Positions 10,534 to 19,412 of a DNA stretch of 64,000 nucleotides are shown piece by piece. This DNA comes from Asticcacaulis excentricus CB 48 (GTDB lineage: Bacteria > Pseudomonadota > Alphaproteobacteria > Caulobacterales > Caulobacteraceae). Under the pieces are notes generated by a model that was not told where the DNA came from, ran no database searches, and saw only the letters and a program-made list of their open reading frames with translations. The position numbers were made by a program, and so were the translations under genes. The stretch is taken from assembly GCF_000175215.2 (NCBI RefSeq), contig NC_014816.1, positions 1,795,001 through 1,859,000 of the forward strand, read 5' to 3'. Position 1 is the stretch's first letter. Each line of letters starts with the position of its first letter.

Positions 10534-11892
10534 TTACAGATTTTGCTTGAGCCACTCCACCACGCGGCTCATCAGGTGCCCCTTGGCGGCGCTCGGTGCG
10601 TCCTTGGGCGACAGGCGCGCCGTCATGATTTTGCGAGCCGGCACCACATCGCGCGGACCATAGAGCGTGCGCAGTATTACGCCGGCACAGGCGGCAAAGG
10701 CCGGACCGGCAGCCGCGTCGGCCAGGTGTGGTACGCGCTTGGGCTTGCCCAGACGCACAGGACGGTCAAACACTCGGATGGCTAGTTCCCGCACACCCGC
10801 TAGCTGCGACGCACCACCTGTCAGAACAATGCCGGCACCGGGATCAATTGGCACGCCAGAGGCTTTCAACTTTTCACGCAGCAACTCAAAAGTTTCCTCA
10901 ACGCGTGGCGCGATAATGCCTTTGAGTATAGAGCGCGGTACCGAAATCGGCGGGGCGCCGGCATCGTCACCGCGAGGCGGGGCTTCGACCATTTCGCGGT
11001 CTTCGTTGGACGAGGCGATGGCCGAACCATGCAGCGTCTTTACGCGCTCAGCGCCCACAAGCGTAGTAGACAAACCGCGCGCGATATCGGCCGTGACGTG
11101 GCTGCCGCCGACATTCAGGCAATCGACGTGCACCAACGCCCCGCCATAGAAGACGGCCGCCGTGGTGCAAGAGGCCCCCATGTCAATGCAGATGCAACCC
11201 AGTTCCTTCTCATCCTCTTCCAAGGCGGCAACGGCCGCCGCCAGAGGCGCGGAAACAATTGCCTGCACCTCAAGGTGCGCCATGCCGACGCACTGCATGA
11301 TATTGTTAAAGAGGTTTTCGTCGATGGTGACGACCAGCAGCTCTAGGCCGAGTGTACGCCCCGTTAGGTTGCGCGGATCGCGCACACCGCTATGACCATC
11401 GACAGCCCAACTCACCGGCAGCAGGTGAATGGGGCGGCGATTAGGGAAACGCACCTGCGCCAGACCCGAAGCGATGGCGCGGTTGAGGTCATCATCCGAG
11501 ATCGGTTTTACGCCGACAGACACCTGAGCGAAGACGCGATGCGACGCGGTCTGCGCGCCCGGGACCGAGACGCGGACCCCCTGTACCGAGACATTGGCCA
11601 TGGCTTCGGCACGCTCAACCGCCTGAGCGATTGCGGTGGCGGCGGCTTCCATATCAATAATATTGCCCGCGCGAACGCCGCGCGATTGCACAAAGCCGAC
11701 ACCGGCAACGCGGATCGAATGATCGGCACTGCGCACACCGTCCGGCTTCATGATGAAACAGCCGATCTTTGAGGCCCCCAGATCCAGAGACGCAACCACG
11801 CCCGGCGTCAGTGCCATTACGGAGGATTGTCGCGAAGCGGCTTCGACGTGACGTCCTTCTTTGGCCAGTTTGCGATCTTCTAGACGCGACAT
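10534..11892 (-). CDS. ftsA: Cell division protein FtsA (actin-like)
   Basis: A membrane-associated actin homologue that tethers FtsZ and recruits the late divisome. At 452 aa it begins with a charged extension of about 30 residues. The actin/HSP70 phosphate-1 loop follows (VASLDLGASKIGCFIMKPDG). Other visible elements are the 1C (SHS2) insert around 105-185, phosphate-2 (CICIDMGASCTTAAV), adenosine loop (VLTGGASQLAGVRELA) and a C-terminal amphipathic helix (VVEWLKQNL) as membrane anchor. It starts 12 nt after ftsQ, so the two are co-transcribed. The ATG start at 11892 has a weak ribosome-binding site. Confidence 0.97.
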   Translation of the reverse strand: MSRLEDRKLAKEGRHVEAASRQSSVMALTPGVVASLDLGASKIGCFIMKPDGVRSADHSIRVAGVGFVQSRGVRAGNIIDMEAAATAIAQAVERAEAMANVSVQGVRVSVPGAQTASHRVFAQVSVGVKPISDDDLNRAIASGLAQVRFPNRRPIHLLPVSWAVDGHSGVRDPRNLTGRTLGLELLVVTIDENLFNNIMQCVGMAHLEVQAIVSAPLAAAVAALEEDEKELGCICIDMGASCTTAAVFYGGALVHVDCLNVGGSHVTADIARGLSTTLVGAERVKTLHGSAIASSNEDREMVEAPPRGDDAGAPPISVPRSILKGIIAPRVEETFELLREKLKASGVPIDPGAGIVLTGGASQLAGVRELAIRVFDRPVRLGKPKRVPHLADAAAGPAFAACAGVILRTLYGPRDVVPARKIMTARLSPKDAPSAAKGHLMSRVVEWLKQNL

Positions 11893-11904
11893 GGACGGAG
11901 AACC

Positions 11905-12789
11905 TTAGGCTGCGGGTGCGGTTTCAAAGGGTTTGACGACCAGGGCATTAGGATCAGTCAAGTCAATGACCGCCAACCCCTGATCAAGAATGCGCTGCTG
12001 GCTAATCAGACCATCGAGACGGTTGAGGGCCTCATCCTGATCCAGCGCCGGCAACTTGATAATGGTGTTGTTCTTCAAGCGAATATCCCAGCGGCGCGTA
12101 TCCACACGCACAAGTGCCCAGACCCGCGACATCAGCTCCGGACGCGCCTGCATCAGACGCAGGATATCGGCACTGGCCGCATTGGCCCCCTGCCCCACCA
12201 CCAGAGGAAGGTCGAGAAAGTTGCCGGAACGCGCTTCTGGGATAACCTCTCCCGTATCGTCGATGACGTAGGTCTTGTTCTGATACTGCCACACGGCCAG
12301 ACGCGGTCGCTCCACGACGCTGATGATCAGCTGATCCGGCAATTGACGGCGCACTACAGCCGATTTGACCCACCCAACAGATTCCACGTCAGCCTGGACT
12401 TTTTTGAGGTCCATTAGAGCCAGCGGCTGCCCGCGCTGAAACTGCATCGCCTTGCGAATATCTTCGCGGGCCACATCGGACACCCCTTGTAGGCGCACAT
12501 TCTGAAGGTTGATGCCAACGGACGCAATGCGCGCATCCGTAAAATTCACAACCCCTGCACGCAGGGCTTCGGCACGCCCGCCAGTCAGCAGGAAGACGGC
12601 CATCAGGCCCGCCGCGCCCAGAAAGCCCAGCCAAGCCGTCAGCTCGTTGGGCATAGCCACACCACCAAGCAGGGCAAATTTTCCGGCTTCGACTTTGCGC
12701 CCGCCACGGCCACGCGGAGCCGTCTGACGGGGTGACGCTTTCGAAACCGGGGCCGCCTGACGGCGCCCGCCTCTGACGACGGCTGGCAT
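11905..12789 (-). CDS. ftsQ: Cell division protein FtsQ
   Basis: A bitopic divisome protein linking early and late division proteins. The ATG at 12789 (MPAVVRGGRRQAAPVSK) is chosen because a GAGGA ribosome-binding site sits about 8 nt upstream; the frame is open further but without a plausible signal. The 294-aa protein has a basic cytoplasmic tail of about 50 residues, one transmembrane helix at about 63-80 (AWLGFLGAAGLMAVFLL), a POTRA domain (about 100-170, VGINLQNVRLQGVSDVARED) and the beta domain (RPRLAVWQ to PNALVVKPF). It is cotranscribed with ftsA. Genes that usually lie upstream in relatives (murB, ddl) are absent here. Confidence 0.95.
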   Translation of the reverse strand: MPAVVRGGRRQAAPVSKASPRQTAPRGRGGRKVEAGKFALLGGVAMPNELTAWLGFLGAAGLMAVFLLTGGRAEALRAGVVNFTDARIASVGINLQNVRLQGVSDVAREDIRKAMQFQRGQPLALMDLKKVQADVESVGWVKSAVVRRQLPDQLIISVVERPRLAVWQYQNKTYVIDDTGEVIPEARSGNFLDLPLVVGQGANAASADILRLMQARPELMSRVWALVRVDTRRWDIRLKNNTIIKLPALDQDEALNRLDGLISQQRILDQGLAVIDLTDPNALVVKPFETAPAA

Positions 12790-13018
12790 ATTCTGTCCTC
12801 GTGATCGTCCGCCCAGTAAGGGCCGGTGGCGCTTCAGCCCCCCGGAACACGGACACGCTCTGCGGTTCATTGAACCGGTACGGCAGTGCCCTAAAATCAG
12901 GAGGCTGGGAGCATCAATAGACCGCAACAACCTTAATGATCCGCTAACGAACGCCGCCTCAGGCAGGTTTTCGTTAGGCATATTTTGTGGAGCCTTTTCC
13001 TTCACTCCTCAAACCCAA
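12790..13018 (-). promoter_or_regulatory. ftsQ upstream region with a CtrA-like site
   Basis: A non-coding gap between the ftsH terminator and ftsQ. It contains TTAA-N7-CTAAC at 12933-12948, one mismatch from the CtrA consensus TTAA-N7-TTAAC, about 145 nt upstream of the ftsQ start. Since ftsH ends with a terminator, the ftsQA promoter must lie here. CtrA activates ftsQA in Caulobacter; transfer of that role to this site is inference. No GANTC site was seen in this stretch. Confidence 0.45.
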
Positions 13019-13050
13019 AAGGCCTGCGCCGAACGGCGCAGGCCTTTTAT
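13019..13050 (-). terminator. Rho-independent terminator of ftsH
   Basis: An AAAAGGCCTGCGCC/GGCGCAGGCCTTTT hairpin about 20 nt past the ftsH stop. The long GC-rich stem with A/T flanks on both sides could work in either direction. Confidence 0.88.
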
Positions 13051-13069
13051 CATAAAGCTACAAACGGTA

Positions 13070-14971
13070 TCAGACGCCTTCCTTAACCTCCGGCACAACG
13101 GTTTCCGGCAATGGCTCCGGATCATCCGTTGTGGGCACCGCCAGGCGGGTGGTGTTTTCGATCAGAATGCCGGTGTCTTCGTCACGCACGATCTCTTCAC
13201 CGCGCAGCACCTTTTCAATCTCTTCACCGCTGAGGGTTTCAACGTCCAGGAGGGTCTGCGCAAGACGGTGCAGGTTGTCGAGGTTTTCGGTCAGGATGCG
13301 CTTTGCCTCATCATAGCCGCCCTGCACCAAACGTTTGACTTCACCGTCGATGGTCTGAGCCGTTGATTCCGACACATCGCGACCAAAAGCCCCGTGCTCG
13401 TCCTCTGCATCCTTGTAGTTGACAAGACCCAGTGCGTCGGAATAGCCCCAGCGCGTGACCATCGCCTTCGCCAGACGGGTCGCCTGCTGGATGTCCGACG
13501 ACGCGCCCGATGTGATCTGCTCTTTGCCAAAGATTAGTTCTTCGGCAACACGACCCGCCATAAGGATGGCCAAACGCGAGGTCATCTGCACATAGTTCTG
13601 TGAATAGCGGTCGCCTTCGGGAAGCTGCATCACCATACCGAGCGCACGGCCGCGCGGAATGATGGTGGCTTTGTGCACCGGGTCGGCTTCCGGGGCTTTC
13701 AGCGCCACGATGGCGTGCCCCCCTTCGTGATAGGCCGTCAGCTTCTTTTCGGCTTCGGACATGGCCATGGACCGGCGCTCGGCCCCCATCAGCACCTTGT
13801 CCTTGGCGTCTTCAAAGTCCTTCATGGTGACTAGCTTGCGGTCCTTGCGCGCCGCCATCAGCGCCGCCTCGTTGACCAGATTGGCCAGATCGGCCCCAGA
13901 GAAGCCCGGAGTGCCCCTCGCCACCACCTTGACGTCGACGTCTACCGCCAATGGCACATTGCGCATGTGTACGCGCAAGATTGCTTCACGGCCCGTCAGG
14001 TCGGGGTTCGGCACGGTCACCTGACGGTCGAAGCGGCCAGGACGCAACAGGGCGGAGTCCAGCACGTCCGGACGGTTAGTCGCCGCGATGATGATGATGC
14101 CTTCCTGGGCTTCGAAGCCGTCCATCTCGACGAGCAACTGGTTGAGGGTTTGTTCGCGCTCGTCATTACCGCCACCATGACCGGCGCCGCGATGGCGACC
14201 CACGGCGTCAATTTCGTCAATAAAGATGATGCACGGAGCATTCTTCTTGGCCTGTTCGAACATGTCGCGGACACGCGAGGCACCCACGCCGACGAACATT
14301 TCCACAAAGTCCGAGCCCGAAATCGAGAAGAAGGGCACACCCGCTTCGCCGGCCACAGCGCGGGCCAGCATGGTCTTGCCCGTACCCGGAGGGCCAACCA
14401 GCAGCGCTCCCTTCGGGATCTTACCACCCAGCTTCTGGAACTTGGTCGGGTCTTTCAGAAAATCAACCACCTCCTGCAATTCTTCCTTGGCCTCATCAAC
14501 GCCGGCCACATCGGCAAAGGTGACACGGTTTTTGTGCTCGGTCAGAAGACGGGCCTTGGACTTGCCGAAGCCCATGGCCCCACGACCGCCGCCCTGCATC
14601 TGACGCATGAAGAACAACCAAAGGCCAACAATCAGCAGGATGGGCAGCAGGCCAGACAGCAATGACACTAGGAAAGGCTGGGTGACGGTCTTCATATTGA
14701 CCTTCACGTTCTTGGAATCGAGCCAGTCTGCCGTATCGCTGTTAGGATAGGGGATGACGACCTTATGCTTCTGCTTGGCGCTGTCGGTAACCACAGCCTG
14801 ATCGCGGTCGATGTCGGCCGATACGATCTGACCTGCATTGACCTGTTCCTTGAGCACCGAATAGCTCATTTCTTTCGGCGCATTCTGATAGGGGGTCTTG
14901 CCGACCACGGCATAGCCGACCATCAGAACCGCCAGAAGTATCCCGACAATCGTCAGAGCACGAAAATTCAT
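13070..14971 (-). CDS. ftsH: ATP-dependent zinc metalloprotease FtsH
   Basis: A membrane-anchored AAA+ protease that degrades misfolded membrane proteins and regulatory substrates. The ATG at 14971 follows a GAGGA ribosome-binding site; an in-frame GTG four codons upstream lies over that site. The protein is 633 aa. It has TM1 (about 4-22), a periplasmic domain, TM2 (about 103-122), Walker A GPPGTGKT (193-200), Walker B CIIFIDE (about 247-253), the SRH region ([20 protein letters not shown]) and the zinc site HEGGH (415-419). The HEGGH variant of HEAGH is common in alphaproteobacteria. It follows tilS on the same strand. Confidence 0.98.
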   Translation of the reverse strand: MNFRALTIVGILLAVLMVGYAVVGKTPYQNAPKEMSYSVLKEQVNAGQIVSADIDRDQAVVTDSAKQKHKVVIPYPNSDTADWLDSKNVKVNMKTVTQPFLVSLLSGLLPILLIVGLWLFFMRQMQGGGRGAMGFGKSKARLLTEHKNRVTFADVAGVDEAKEELQEVVDFLKDPTKFQKLGGKIPKGALLVGPPGTGKTMLARAVAGEAGVPFFSISGSDFVEMFVGVGASRVRDMFEQAKKNAPCIIFIDEIDAVGRHRGAGHGGGNDEREQTLNQLLVEMDGFEAQEGIIIIAATNRPDVLDSALLRPGRFDRQVTVPNPDLTGREAILRVHMRNVPLAVDVDVKVVARGTPGFSGADLANLVNEAALMAARKDRKLVTMKDFEDAKDKVLMGAERRSMAMSEAEKKLTAYHEGGHAIVALKAPEADPVHKATIIPRGRALGMVMQLPEGDRYSQNYVQMTSRLAILMAGRVAEELIFGKEQITSGASSDIQQATRLAKAMVTRWGYSDALGLVNYKDAEDEHGAFGRDVSESTAQTIDGEVKRLVQGGYDEAKRILTENLDNLHRLAQTLLDVETLSGEEIEKVLRGEEIVRDEDTGILIENTTRLAVPTTDDPEPLPETVVPEVKEGV

Positions 14972-15062
14972 AAGCTTCCTCACAAGCAGCCAGAGGGCTG
15001 CGGGTCTTGACAGCGGCCTGAAACCGCCTGTTGGTTGAACCTATATAGTAGGCTCTTTAACG

Positions 15063-16343
15063 CTACGCTACCGGCAGTCCGCAGGAAAACACAGGATGAC
15101 AGACCTCCTTTTCGTTGCGGATGAGGCCGAGCGCCGCACCCAACCGGTCATACGTCACGTCTTGCAAATCTCCTGCCGCGAGCAGGCGTACCGATTCGTT
15201 GTGTTTCAGAACAGGCAAGGCTGCACGCACGGCAGGCGGCAGGCCTTTCAAACGAAGGCGCTCTTCCCGAGACAGAGCGTTAAGATGCCCCTTTGCCGGG
15301 ACGATTTCGCCTCCGATGGTATAGGTGGGCACGCGGTAGCGTCCGTCCCATATACCGCCGATGCGTTCAGGACGTGACCCATTGCGGGTCATGTCGCCGG
15401 GCTCACGGCAGATCAGCCAGCCACCCTCGTGCGCTTCGATGCGTGCCCCGCACAGGGTAAAGCGCCTGCGCCCCGCAGAGGCGGCCGCGCGGATATGCGC
15501 AAGCTCCGCGTGACGCGGCAGCTTGTCTCCGCCCCCGGCGCAGACCACAAGGGCCGAGAGCATTTCAGGTGGCGGCAAGGTAGGTACATAGAAAAAGGCG
15601 GCCCCCATCTGTTTCACTTTTATGGATTCAGTCAAATCCGGCGAGCTGGGGGCCCGACGCCTATGCGTCTCAGAGGGCGTCACGCCCTGTTGCCGCACTC
15701 TCGCACGCAGATAAGCAGGGTTGGTATTGGCCGGGTCATCGACATAGGACATCCCCACCGTCTTTAGCCAGTCCCGCAACCGCGCCCGGCCGACGCCCAG
15801 CAGAGGGCGCAGGTAGAACATCCCCTCCCCCTGTGGCCAGAAGGGCGCAGGTGACCACAGTTTCGGTGCGCCGACCGTCGAGCCTTCGGCGCGCATGGCG
15901 GCGGCTTCGGCGACGTCATCGGCATTGTGGCCCAGACACAGTACGCGGATATCTTTCGCCCGCGCCGCATCGAGGATCAGATGATGCCGTGCCCGGCGCG
16001 CCGCGGCCTGAAGCCCGCTTCGCGGCTTATCGCCTTCCCAACGCAGGACGGTGAGCGGTAGCCCCAACTCGCGCCCCAGCGCTTCGACACCACGAGCCCA
16101 CTCGGCGCTCTGGGGATTGACACCATGATCTACCGTGAACACCTCTAGCGGTCGCTGCCCCCACAACCACAAAAGGAGGAGAAGGGCCACAGAGTCTCCG
16201 CCGCCAGACACAGCGACCCCTACGGGCCGTCCCGCAGGGCCATTTAGATACTCCGCGAAAACCGAACAACTTGCGGCTATATCCGGAAAGCGCTCCAGCC
16301 CCACCGCAAGCCGAGATTTTACGTCAAGAGGTATTAGCTGCAC
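15063..16343 (-). CDS. tilS: tRNA(Ile)-lysidine synthase TilS
   Basis: Modifies C34 of the CAU-anticodon tRNA-Ile to lysidine so that AUA is read. The 426-aa protein carries the PP-loop ATP pyrophosphatase motif SGGGDS (residues 46-51). A GHNADDVAEAAAMR segment corresponds to the family HHxDDxxET motif with changes, and LRPLLGVGRARLRDWL follows. The start is a GTG inside the 3' end of cpoB (10-nt overlap) with a GAAGGGC ribosome-binding site, implying translational coupling. The C-terminal part is divergent. Assignment rests on the PP-loop and the genomic position beside ftsH, a common pairing. Confidence 0.93.
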   Translation of the reverse strand: MQLIPLDVKSRLAVGLERFPDIAASCSVFAEYLNGPAGRPVGVAVSGGGDSVALLLLLWLWGQRPLEVFTVDHGVNPQSAEWARGVEALGRELGLPLTVLRWEGDKPRSGLQAAARRARHHLILDAARAKDIRVLCLGHNADDVAEAAAMRAEGSTVGAPKLWSPAPFWPQGEGMFYLRPLLGVGRARLRDWLKTVGMSYVDDPANTNPAYLRARVRQQGVTPSETHRRRAPSSPDLTESIKVKQMGAAFFYVPTLPPPEMLSALVVCAGGGDKLPRHAELAHIRAAASAGRRRFTLCGARIEAHEGGWLICREPGDMTRNGSRPERIGGIWDGRYRVPTYTIGGEIVPAKGHLNALSREERLRLKGLPPAVRAALPVLKHNESVRLLAAGDLQDVTYDRLGAALGLIRNEKEVCHPVFSCGLPVA

Positions 16344-17242
16344 TTGCCCTTCGTCGCCAACGCCTTCGCCTGCGACTTGATAGCCGCCGATGCGGCCGAG
16401 GCATACCGCTTGTTAAATTCCGAAATCGCAACACACGACTTCGGCGCATCGGTTTGCGCCAGGGCAGTAGCTAGTTTCACGGTCGCTTCGGGGGCCCAGC
16501 TCGTCTTGGGCCAGCCCTTCAGCGAGGTTGCATAGGCGGCCACAGATCCGGAGATATCCCCCTTGACGGTGCGGATCTGCCCCAGACGAAACCAAGCTTC
16601 CGGAGTCTGCGGCGCGGAGGCCCACTTGGTCGTAAACTCGGTAAAGGCGCGCTCGGCATCTTCCATCTTGCCATTGGTCAACAGGTCATAGGCCTGATTG
16701 AAGTCGCCCTCGGCCGTCCCGGTAGTGGGCGGCGGCGGCGGCGGTCCGGCCAGCGCCGCATCGATGTCTTTGAGGTGCGCTTCGGCCAGATCAAGACGTT
16801 GGATCAGCGTACCGATGCGCGCCTCCAGCCCGGCGGTCTTTTCATTGGCCTGACGGGCGGCGAAGCCGGCCTCTTCGATCTGACCGGTCAGGCGCGTAAT
16901 CTGCTGCGCCTGATCATCGACCTTTCGCGACAAGATTTCGACCGTGGCTTGGAGCGCAACGACTTCGGGGTCTGGTTCGATCAGCGCGGGTGGGCCGGCA
17001 TTCTTACCCGTCTTGCCTTCATAATTCGAGATCGCGCGTTCAAGCTTGCGTACATTGCGATCCAGGCGCTCCAGACGCTTCTTGTCCCATTCGACCGGAG
17101 GAGATTTGTCGTCGACCTCATCCTGATCAATCGAAAAGAGTTGAGCGTGGGCGGGTGTCGGCGCAACCGCACTCAGTGAAGCCGCCGTCGCAACGGCGAT
17201 CGTCAGGGCGGAAAGAGTGGCCTTTAAACTCTGGCGGGTCAT
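16334..17242 (-). CDS. cpoB: Cell division coordinator CpoB (YbgF) of the Tol-Pal system
   Basis: A periplasmic protein that coordinates peptidoglycan synthesis with outer-membrane constriction through TolA. The ATG at 17242 gives 302 aa with a signal peptide ending near AHA-QLF. A coiled coil follows (about 55-155, heptad-rich, LDRNVRKLERAI and VEILSRKVDDQAQQITRL), then a Pro linker (GPPPPPP) and a C-terminal TPR domain (FNQAYDLLTNGKMEDAERAF to the end). A TTG at 17275 opens the same frame but lacks a ribosome-binding site. It is separated from pal by a CsgG-like gene, unlike the usual adjacent arrangement. Confidence 0.93.
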   Translation of the reverse strand: MTRQSLKATLSALTIAVATAASLSAVAPTPAHAQLFSIDQDEVDDKSPPVEWDKKRLERLDRNVRKLERAISNYEGKTGKNAGPPALIEPDPEVVALQATVEILSRKVDDQAQQITRLTGQIEEAGFAARQANEKTAGLEARIGTLIQRLDLAEAHLKDIDAALAGPPPPPPTTGTAEGDFNQAYDLLTNGKMEDAERAFTEFTTKWASAPQTPEAWFRLGQIRTVKGDISGSVAAYATSLKGWPKTSWAPEATVKLATALAQTDAPKSCVAISEFNKRYASAASAAIKSQAKALATKGKCS

Positions 17243-17387
17243 GCGTGTCCTGGAACCTGTGAGGCGCGTGTTCAAATACCTGACGTGCGCGCCTCAGATG
17301 TCAACCATTTTTGTACCGGTTTCCATCGTGACCGGCCACTCCGGCTAAATTAAGACGCCGGATGTGGCCTGGCGACGGCAGTAAAGA

Positions 17388-17411
17388 AAACCCCACCGGG
17401 TGGCGGGGTGT
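17388..17411 (-). terminator. Rho-independent terminator after the CsgG-like gene
   Basis: On the minus strand CACCCCGCCACCCGGTGGGG is followed by TTTTCTTT, immediately after the stop at 17418. It isolates the CsgG-like gene from cpoB. Confidence 0.8.
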
Positions 17412-17417
17412 CCTCAG

Positions 17418-18353
17418 CTATTTCGCAGCGGTAAGCTTGTCGTTCTGGACCCAGCCGACATTGTCGTTGTCGTCCATGACCTCCCACCATATGCCGTCCT
17501 TGTTGCCGGTCGGATAGAGGAGCATGTCCTTAGGCAGGGCGCGGATCATCTTGCCCGTCGCGGCCGGGGTAGCACGAAGGCTGGTCGGCGTCAGGACGAC
17601 AAACGAGCGCTGCGGCGCGGTGGCCTTACCGCCAACGTCAAGTCCGCCCATTTCCTGCACCATATTGGTGTAGGTGACGATAAAGGCCTGAGTGACAATA
17701 CGACCGATTTCGGTATCTTCATAGCCGCCCCCCACGGCACCGGCAAAGCCCACGCCACCGCCGACACCCCAAGTTAGGTCGTTCTTGGCCGCGCTGCCTT
17801 CAAACGAATTGGATTCCGACGTGCGCACGTCCGTCAGCGACAGGATAGTGTTGGCTTCGAGCTTTTTTGTACGGAAACCGCCAATGACGGCACCGGCGCG
17901 CCCCCCCACCATGCCGCCAATGATGCCCGCGGCACCACCACCACCCGTATTGGAATCCGCCGCTGCGACCTCTGCCACTAGGACAAAGTCCGCTGCCTTG
18001 ATCTGATTCTGGCCGACATTGGAACCGCCTTGTAGGCCAATTCCCGCCGCCAGATCACGCTCACGTTGCGCCGCGTTCATGCCTGCTCCACGATCGACTA
18101 GCGAAAAGCAGCCGGACTTCTGGACGATAACGCGTAGCAGCTTTTGCGGTGGCGCCAGATTGTTCTGCGCCCAGCCGCGTTCGTCGTCACCATTGACGAT
18201 CGAGATGGTACCCAGCTTCTTCGTGCACTTCGGGATCGAGTCCATCATGCTGTTCTGGGTTTGCTGAACCTTGGACGGTTTAGCTGTCTGGGCCATGCCG
18301 GTCGCCGGCACAACAAGAGCGGCCAACGCGATGGCGCTGAGATACTTATGCAT
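17418..18353 (-). CDS. CsgG/HfaB-like secreted protein with C-terminal SH3-like domain
   Basis: A 311-aa protein with a clear signal peptide (MHKYLSAIALAALVVPATGMAQ); it lacks a lipobox. The body (about 45-225) resembles the CsgG family: a KLLRVIVQKSGCFSLVDR strand, a glycine-rich hairpin (GGGGAAGIIGGMVGGRAGAV) and TILSLTDVRTSESN. Residues 255-308 (LRATPAATGKMIRALPKDML and GIWWEVMDDNDNVGWVQNDK) look like a bacterial SH3 wall-binding fold. The ATG at 18353 has a GTAGGAT ribosome-binding site. It sits between pal and cpoB with terminators on both sides, so it is its own unit. In this family, CsgG forms secretion pores and HfaB helps the holdfast anchor; the exact role here is unknown. Confidence 0.7.
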   Translation of the reverse strand: MHKYLSAIALAALVVPATGMAQTAKPSKVQQTQNSMMDSIPKCTKKLGTISIVNGDDERGWAQNNLAPPQKLLRVIVQKSGCFSLVDRGAGMNAAQRERDLAAGIGLQGGSNVGQNQIKAADFVLVAEVAAADSNTGGGGAAGIIGGMVGGRAGAVIGGFRTKKLEANTILSLTDVRTSESNSFEGSAAKNDLTWGVGGGVGFAGAVGGGYEDTEIGRIVTQAFIVTYTNMVQEMGGLDVGGKATAPQRSFVVLTPTSLRATPAATGKMIRALPKDMLLYPTGNKDGIWWEVMDDNDNVGWVQNDKLTAAK

Positions 18354-18513
18354 ATCCTACCCCCTGGTATGAAATGTCGGGATGCTTTTCGTGTGAGGGC
18401 CGCCTGTCAACTAGACAAAGCGACCAATGCGGTGACGTGTACTCTACCTTCCCCTGCGATAGCAGGCGGGAGGTGTCGCGGCAAGTCTGAGCCCGCTGCC
18501 CTATCGAGGTTAC

Positions 18514-18542
18514 AAAAAAGGGTCCGGCGAACCAGACCCTTT
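18514..18542 (-). terminator. Rho-independent terminator of pal
   Basis: An AAGGGTCTGGTTCGCCGGACCC hairpin is followed by TTTTTT on the minus strand, about 40 nt past the pal stop. It marks the end of the tol-pal transcript. Confidence 0.88.
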
Positions 18543-18582
18543 TCATTCAGTCAAGGCGGGCAGTCATGCCAGAACGTAAAAC

Positions 18583-19137
18583 CTATTGCGCGCCTTCGGT
18601 TATGGCGGTGTGTGCGTTACGGTTTTGCGACCACGCTTCTTCGTCAGTACCCGTGGCAATCGGGTTTTCCTTACCGTAGGAGATGGTCGAGATACGCGAC
18701 GGCACAACGCCCTTCGAGGTCAGGTATTGAGAGACCGATTCGGCGCGACGCGCGCCCAGGGCGAAGTTGTACTCACGGGTGCCTCGCTCGTCGGCATTTC
18801 CTTCAATACGGACCTTCACGGCCGGGTAGCGAACCAGCCACGCCGCTTGCTTATCGAGCAAGGCCTTAGCGTCTTCACGCAGCGACGACTGATCCAGTTC
18901 GAAGAACACCCGGTCGCCGACATTGACGACGAAATCCTGCTGCGAGCCCGGGACCGGACCGGTCGGCGACAGCGGCTTGGTGTCGGCAGCCGGCGGCGGC
19001 GTATAAGCAGGGGCCGGGGTCGGTTGCTCGGCAACGGCCGGCGGGGGCGTCACGACTTCCGGCTTCTTACCGGCACAGGCGGCCACGGAAAGCGTGGCGC
19101 AGGCCATCAAAGCGAGTTTGAATACAGACTTGGTCAT
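18583..19137 (-). CDS. pal: Peptidoglycan-associated lipoprotein Pal
   Basis: An outer-membrane lipoprotein that binds peptidoglycan and interacts with TolB. The ATG at 19137 (MTKSVFKLALMACATLSVAA) is preceded by AAGGGG. The protein is 184 aa with a lipobox ending at C21 and a Pro/Ala-rich linker (about 25-65). The OmpA-like domain has FFELDQSSLREDAK and the peptidoglycan-binding VRIEGNADERGTREYNFALG followed by RRAESVSQYL. It is downstream of tolB with a 275-nt gap. Confidence 0.96.
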   Translation of the reverse strand: MTKSVFKLALMACATLSVAACAGKKPEVVTPPPAVAEQPTPAPAYTPPPAADTKPLSPTGPVPGSQQDFVVNVGDRVFFELDQSSLREDAKALLDKQAAWLVRYPAVKVRIEGNADERGTREYNFALGARRAESVSQYLTSKGVVPSRISTISYGKENPIATGTDEEAWSQNRNAHTAITEGAQ

Positions 19138-19412
19138 CGAAAAAACCCCTTGTTTGGAACAATCGCAAAGTGGATGGAAACGGCGTGCCATTTCCTGAGA
19201 AGATGAATGATGCTACTTTTCCGCCAGATGGCGGATTTGTCAAACCCTAACGCCACGTTTAGTTACATTTTGTAACAGTTCTGCGGCAGAGATGTTGCGC
19301 TGCACACATAATGCGCTAAAAACAGCAGGGTGAGCCCAAAACGTCTCTCGTAAAATGAGGATCTGGCGCCCAAAAATCAGTTTCTGATACGGAATGCGGC
19401 GCAAAATCGCCC
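19138..19412 (-). promoter_or_regulatory. tolB-pal intergenic region with an inverted repeat
   Basis: A 275-nt gap unusual for a tol-pal operon. It contains GTTACA-TTT-TGTAAC at 19262-19276, a perfect inverted repeat with a 3-nt spacer. This could be an operator or part of a pal promoter. No clear terminator or coding potential was seen. Confidence 0.35.

Noticed and set aside
12790..13005. Longer FtsQ start 72 codons upstream
   Set aside because: The added residues have no homology and no ribosome-binding site; the ATG at 12789 has one.
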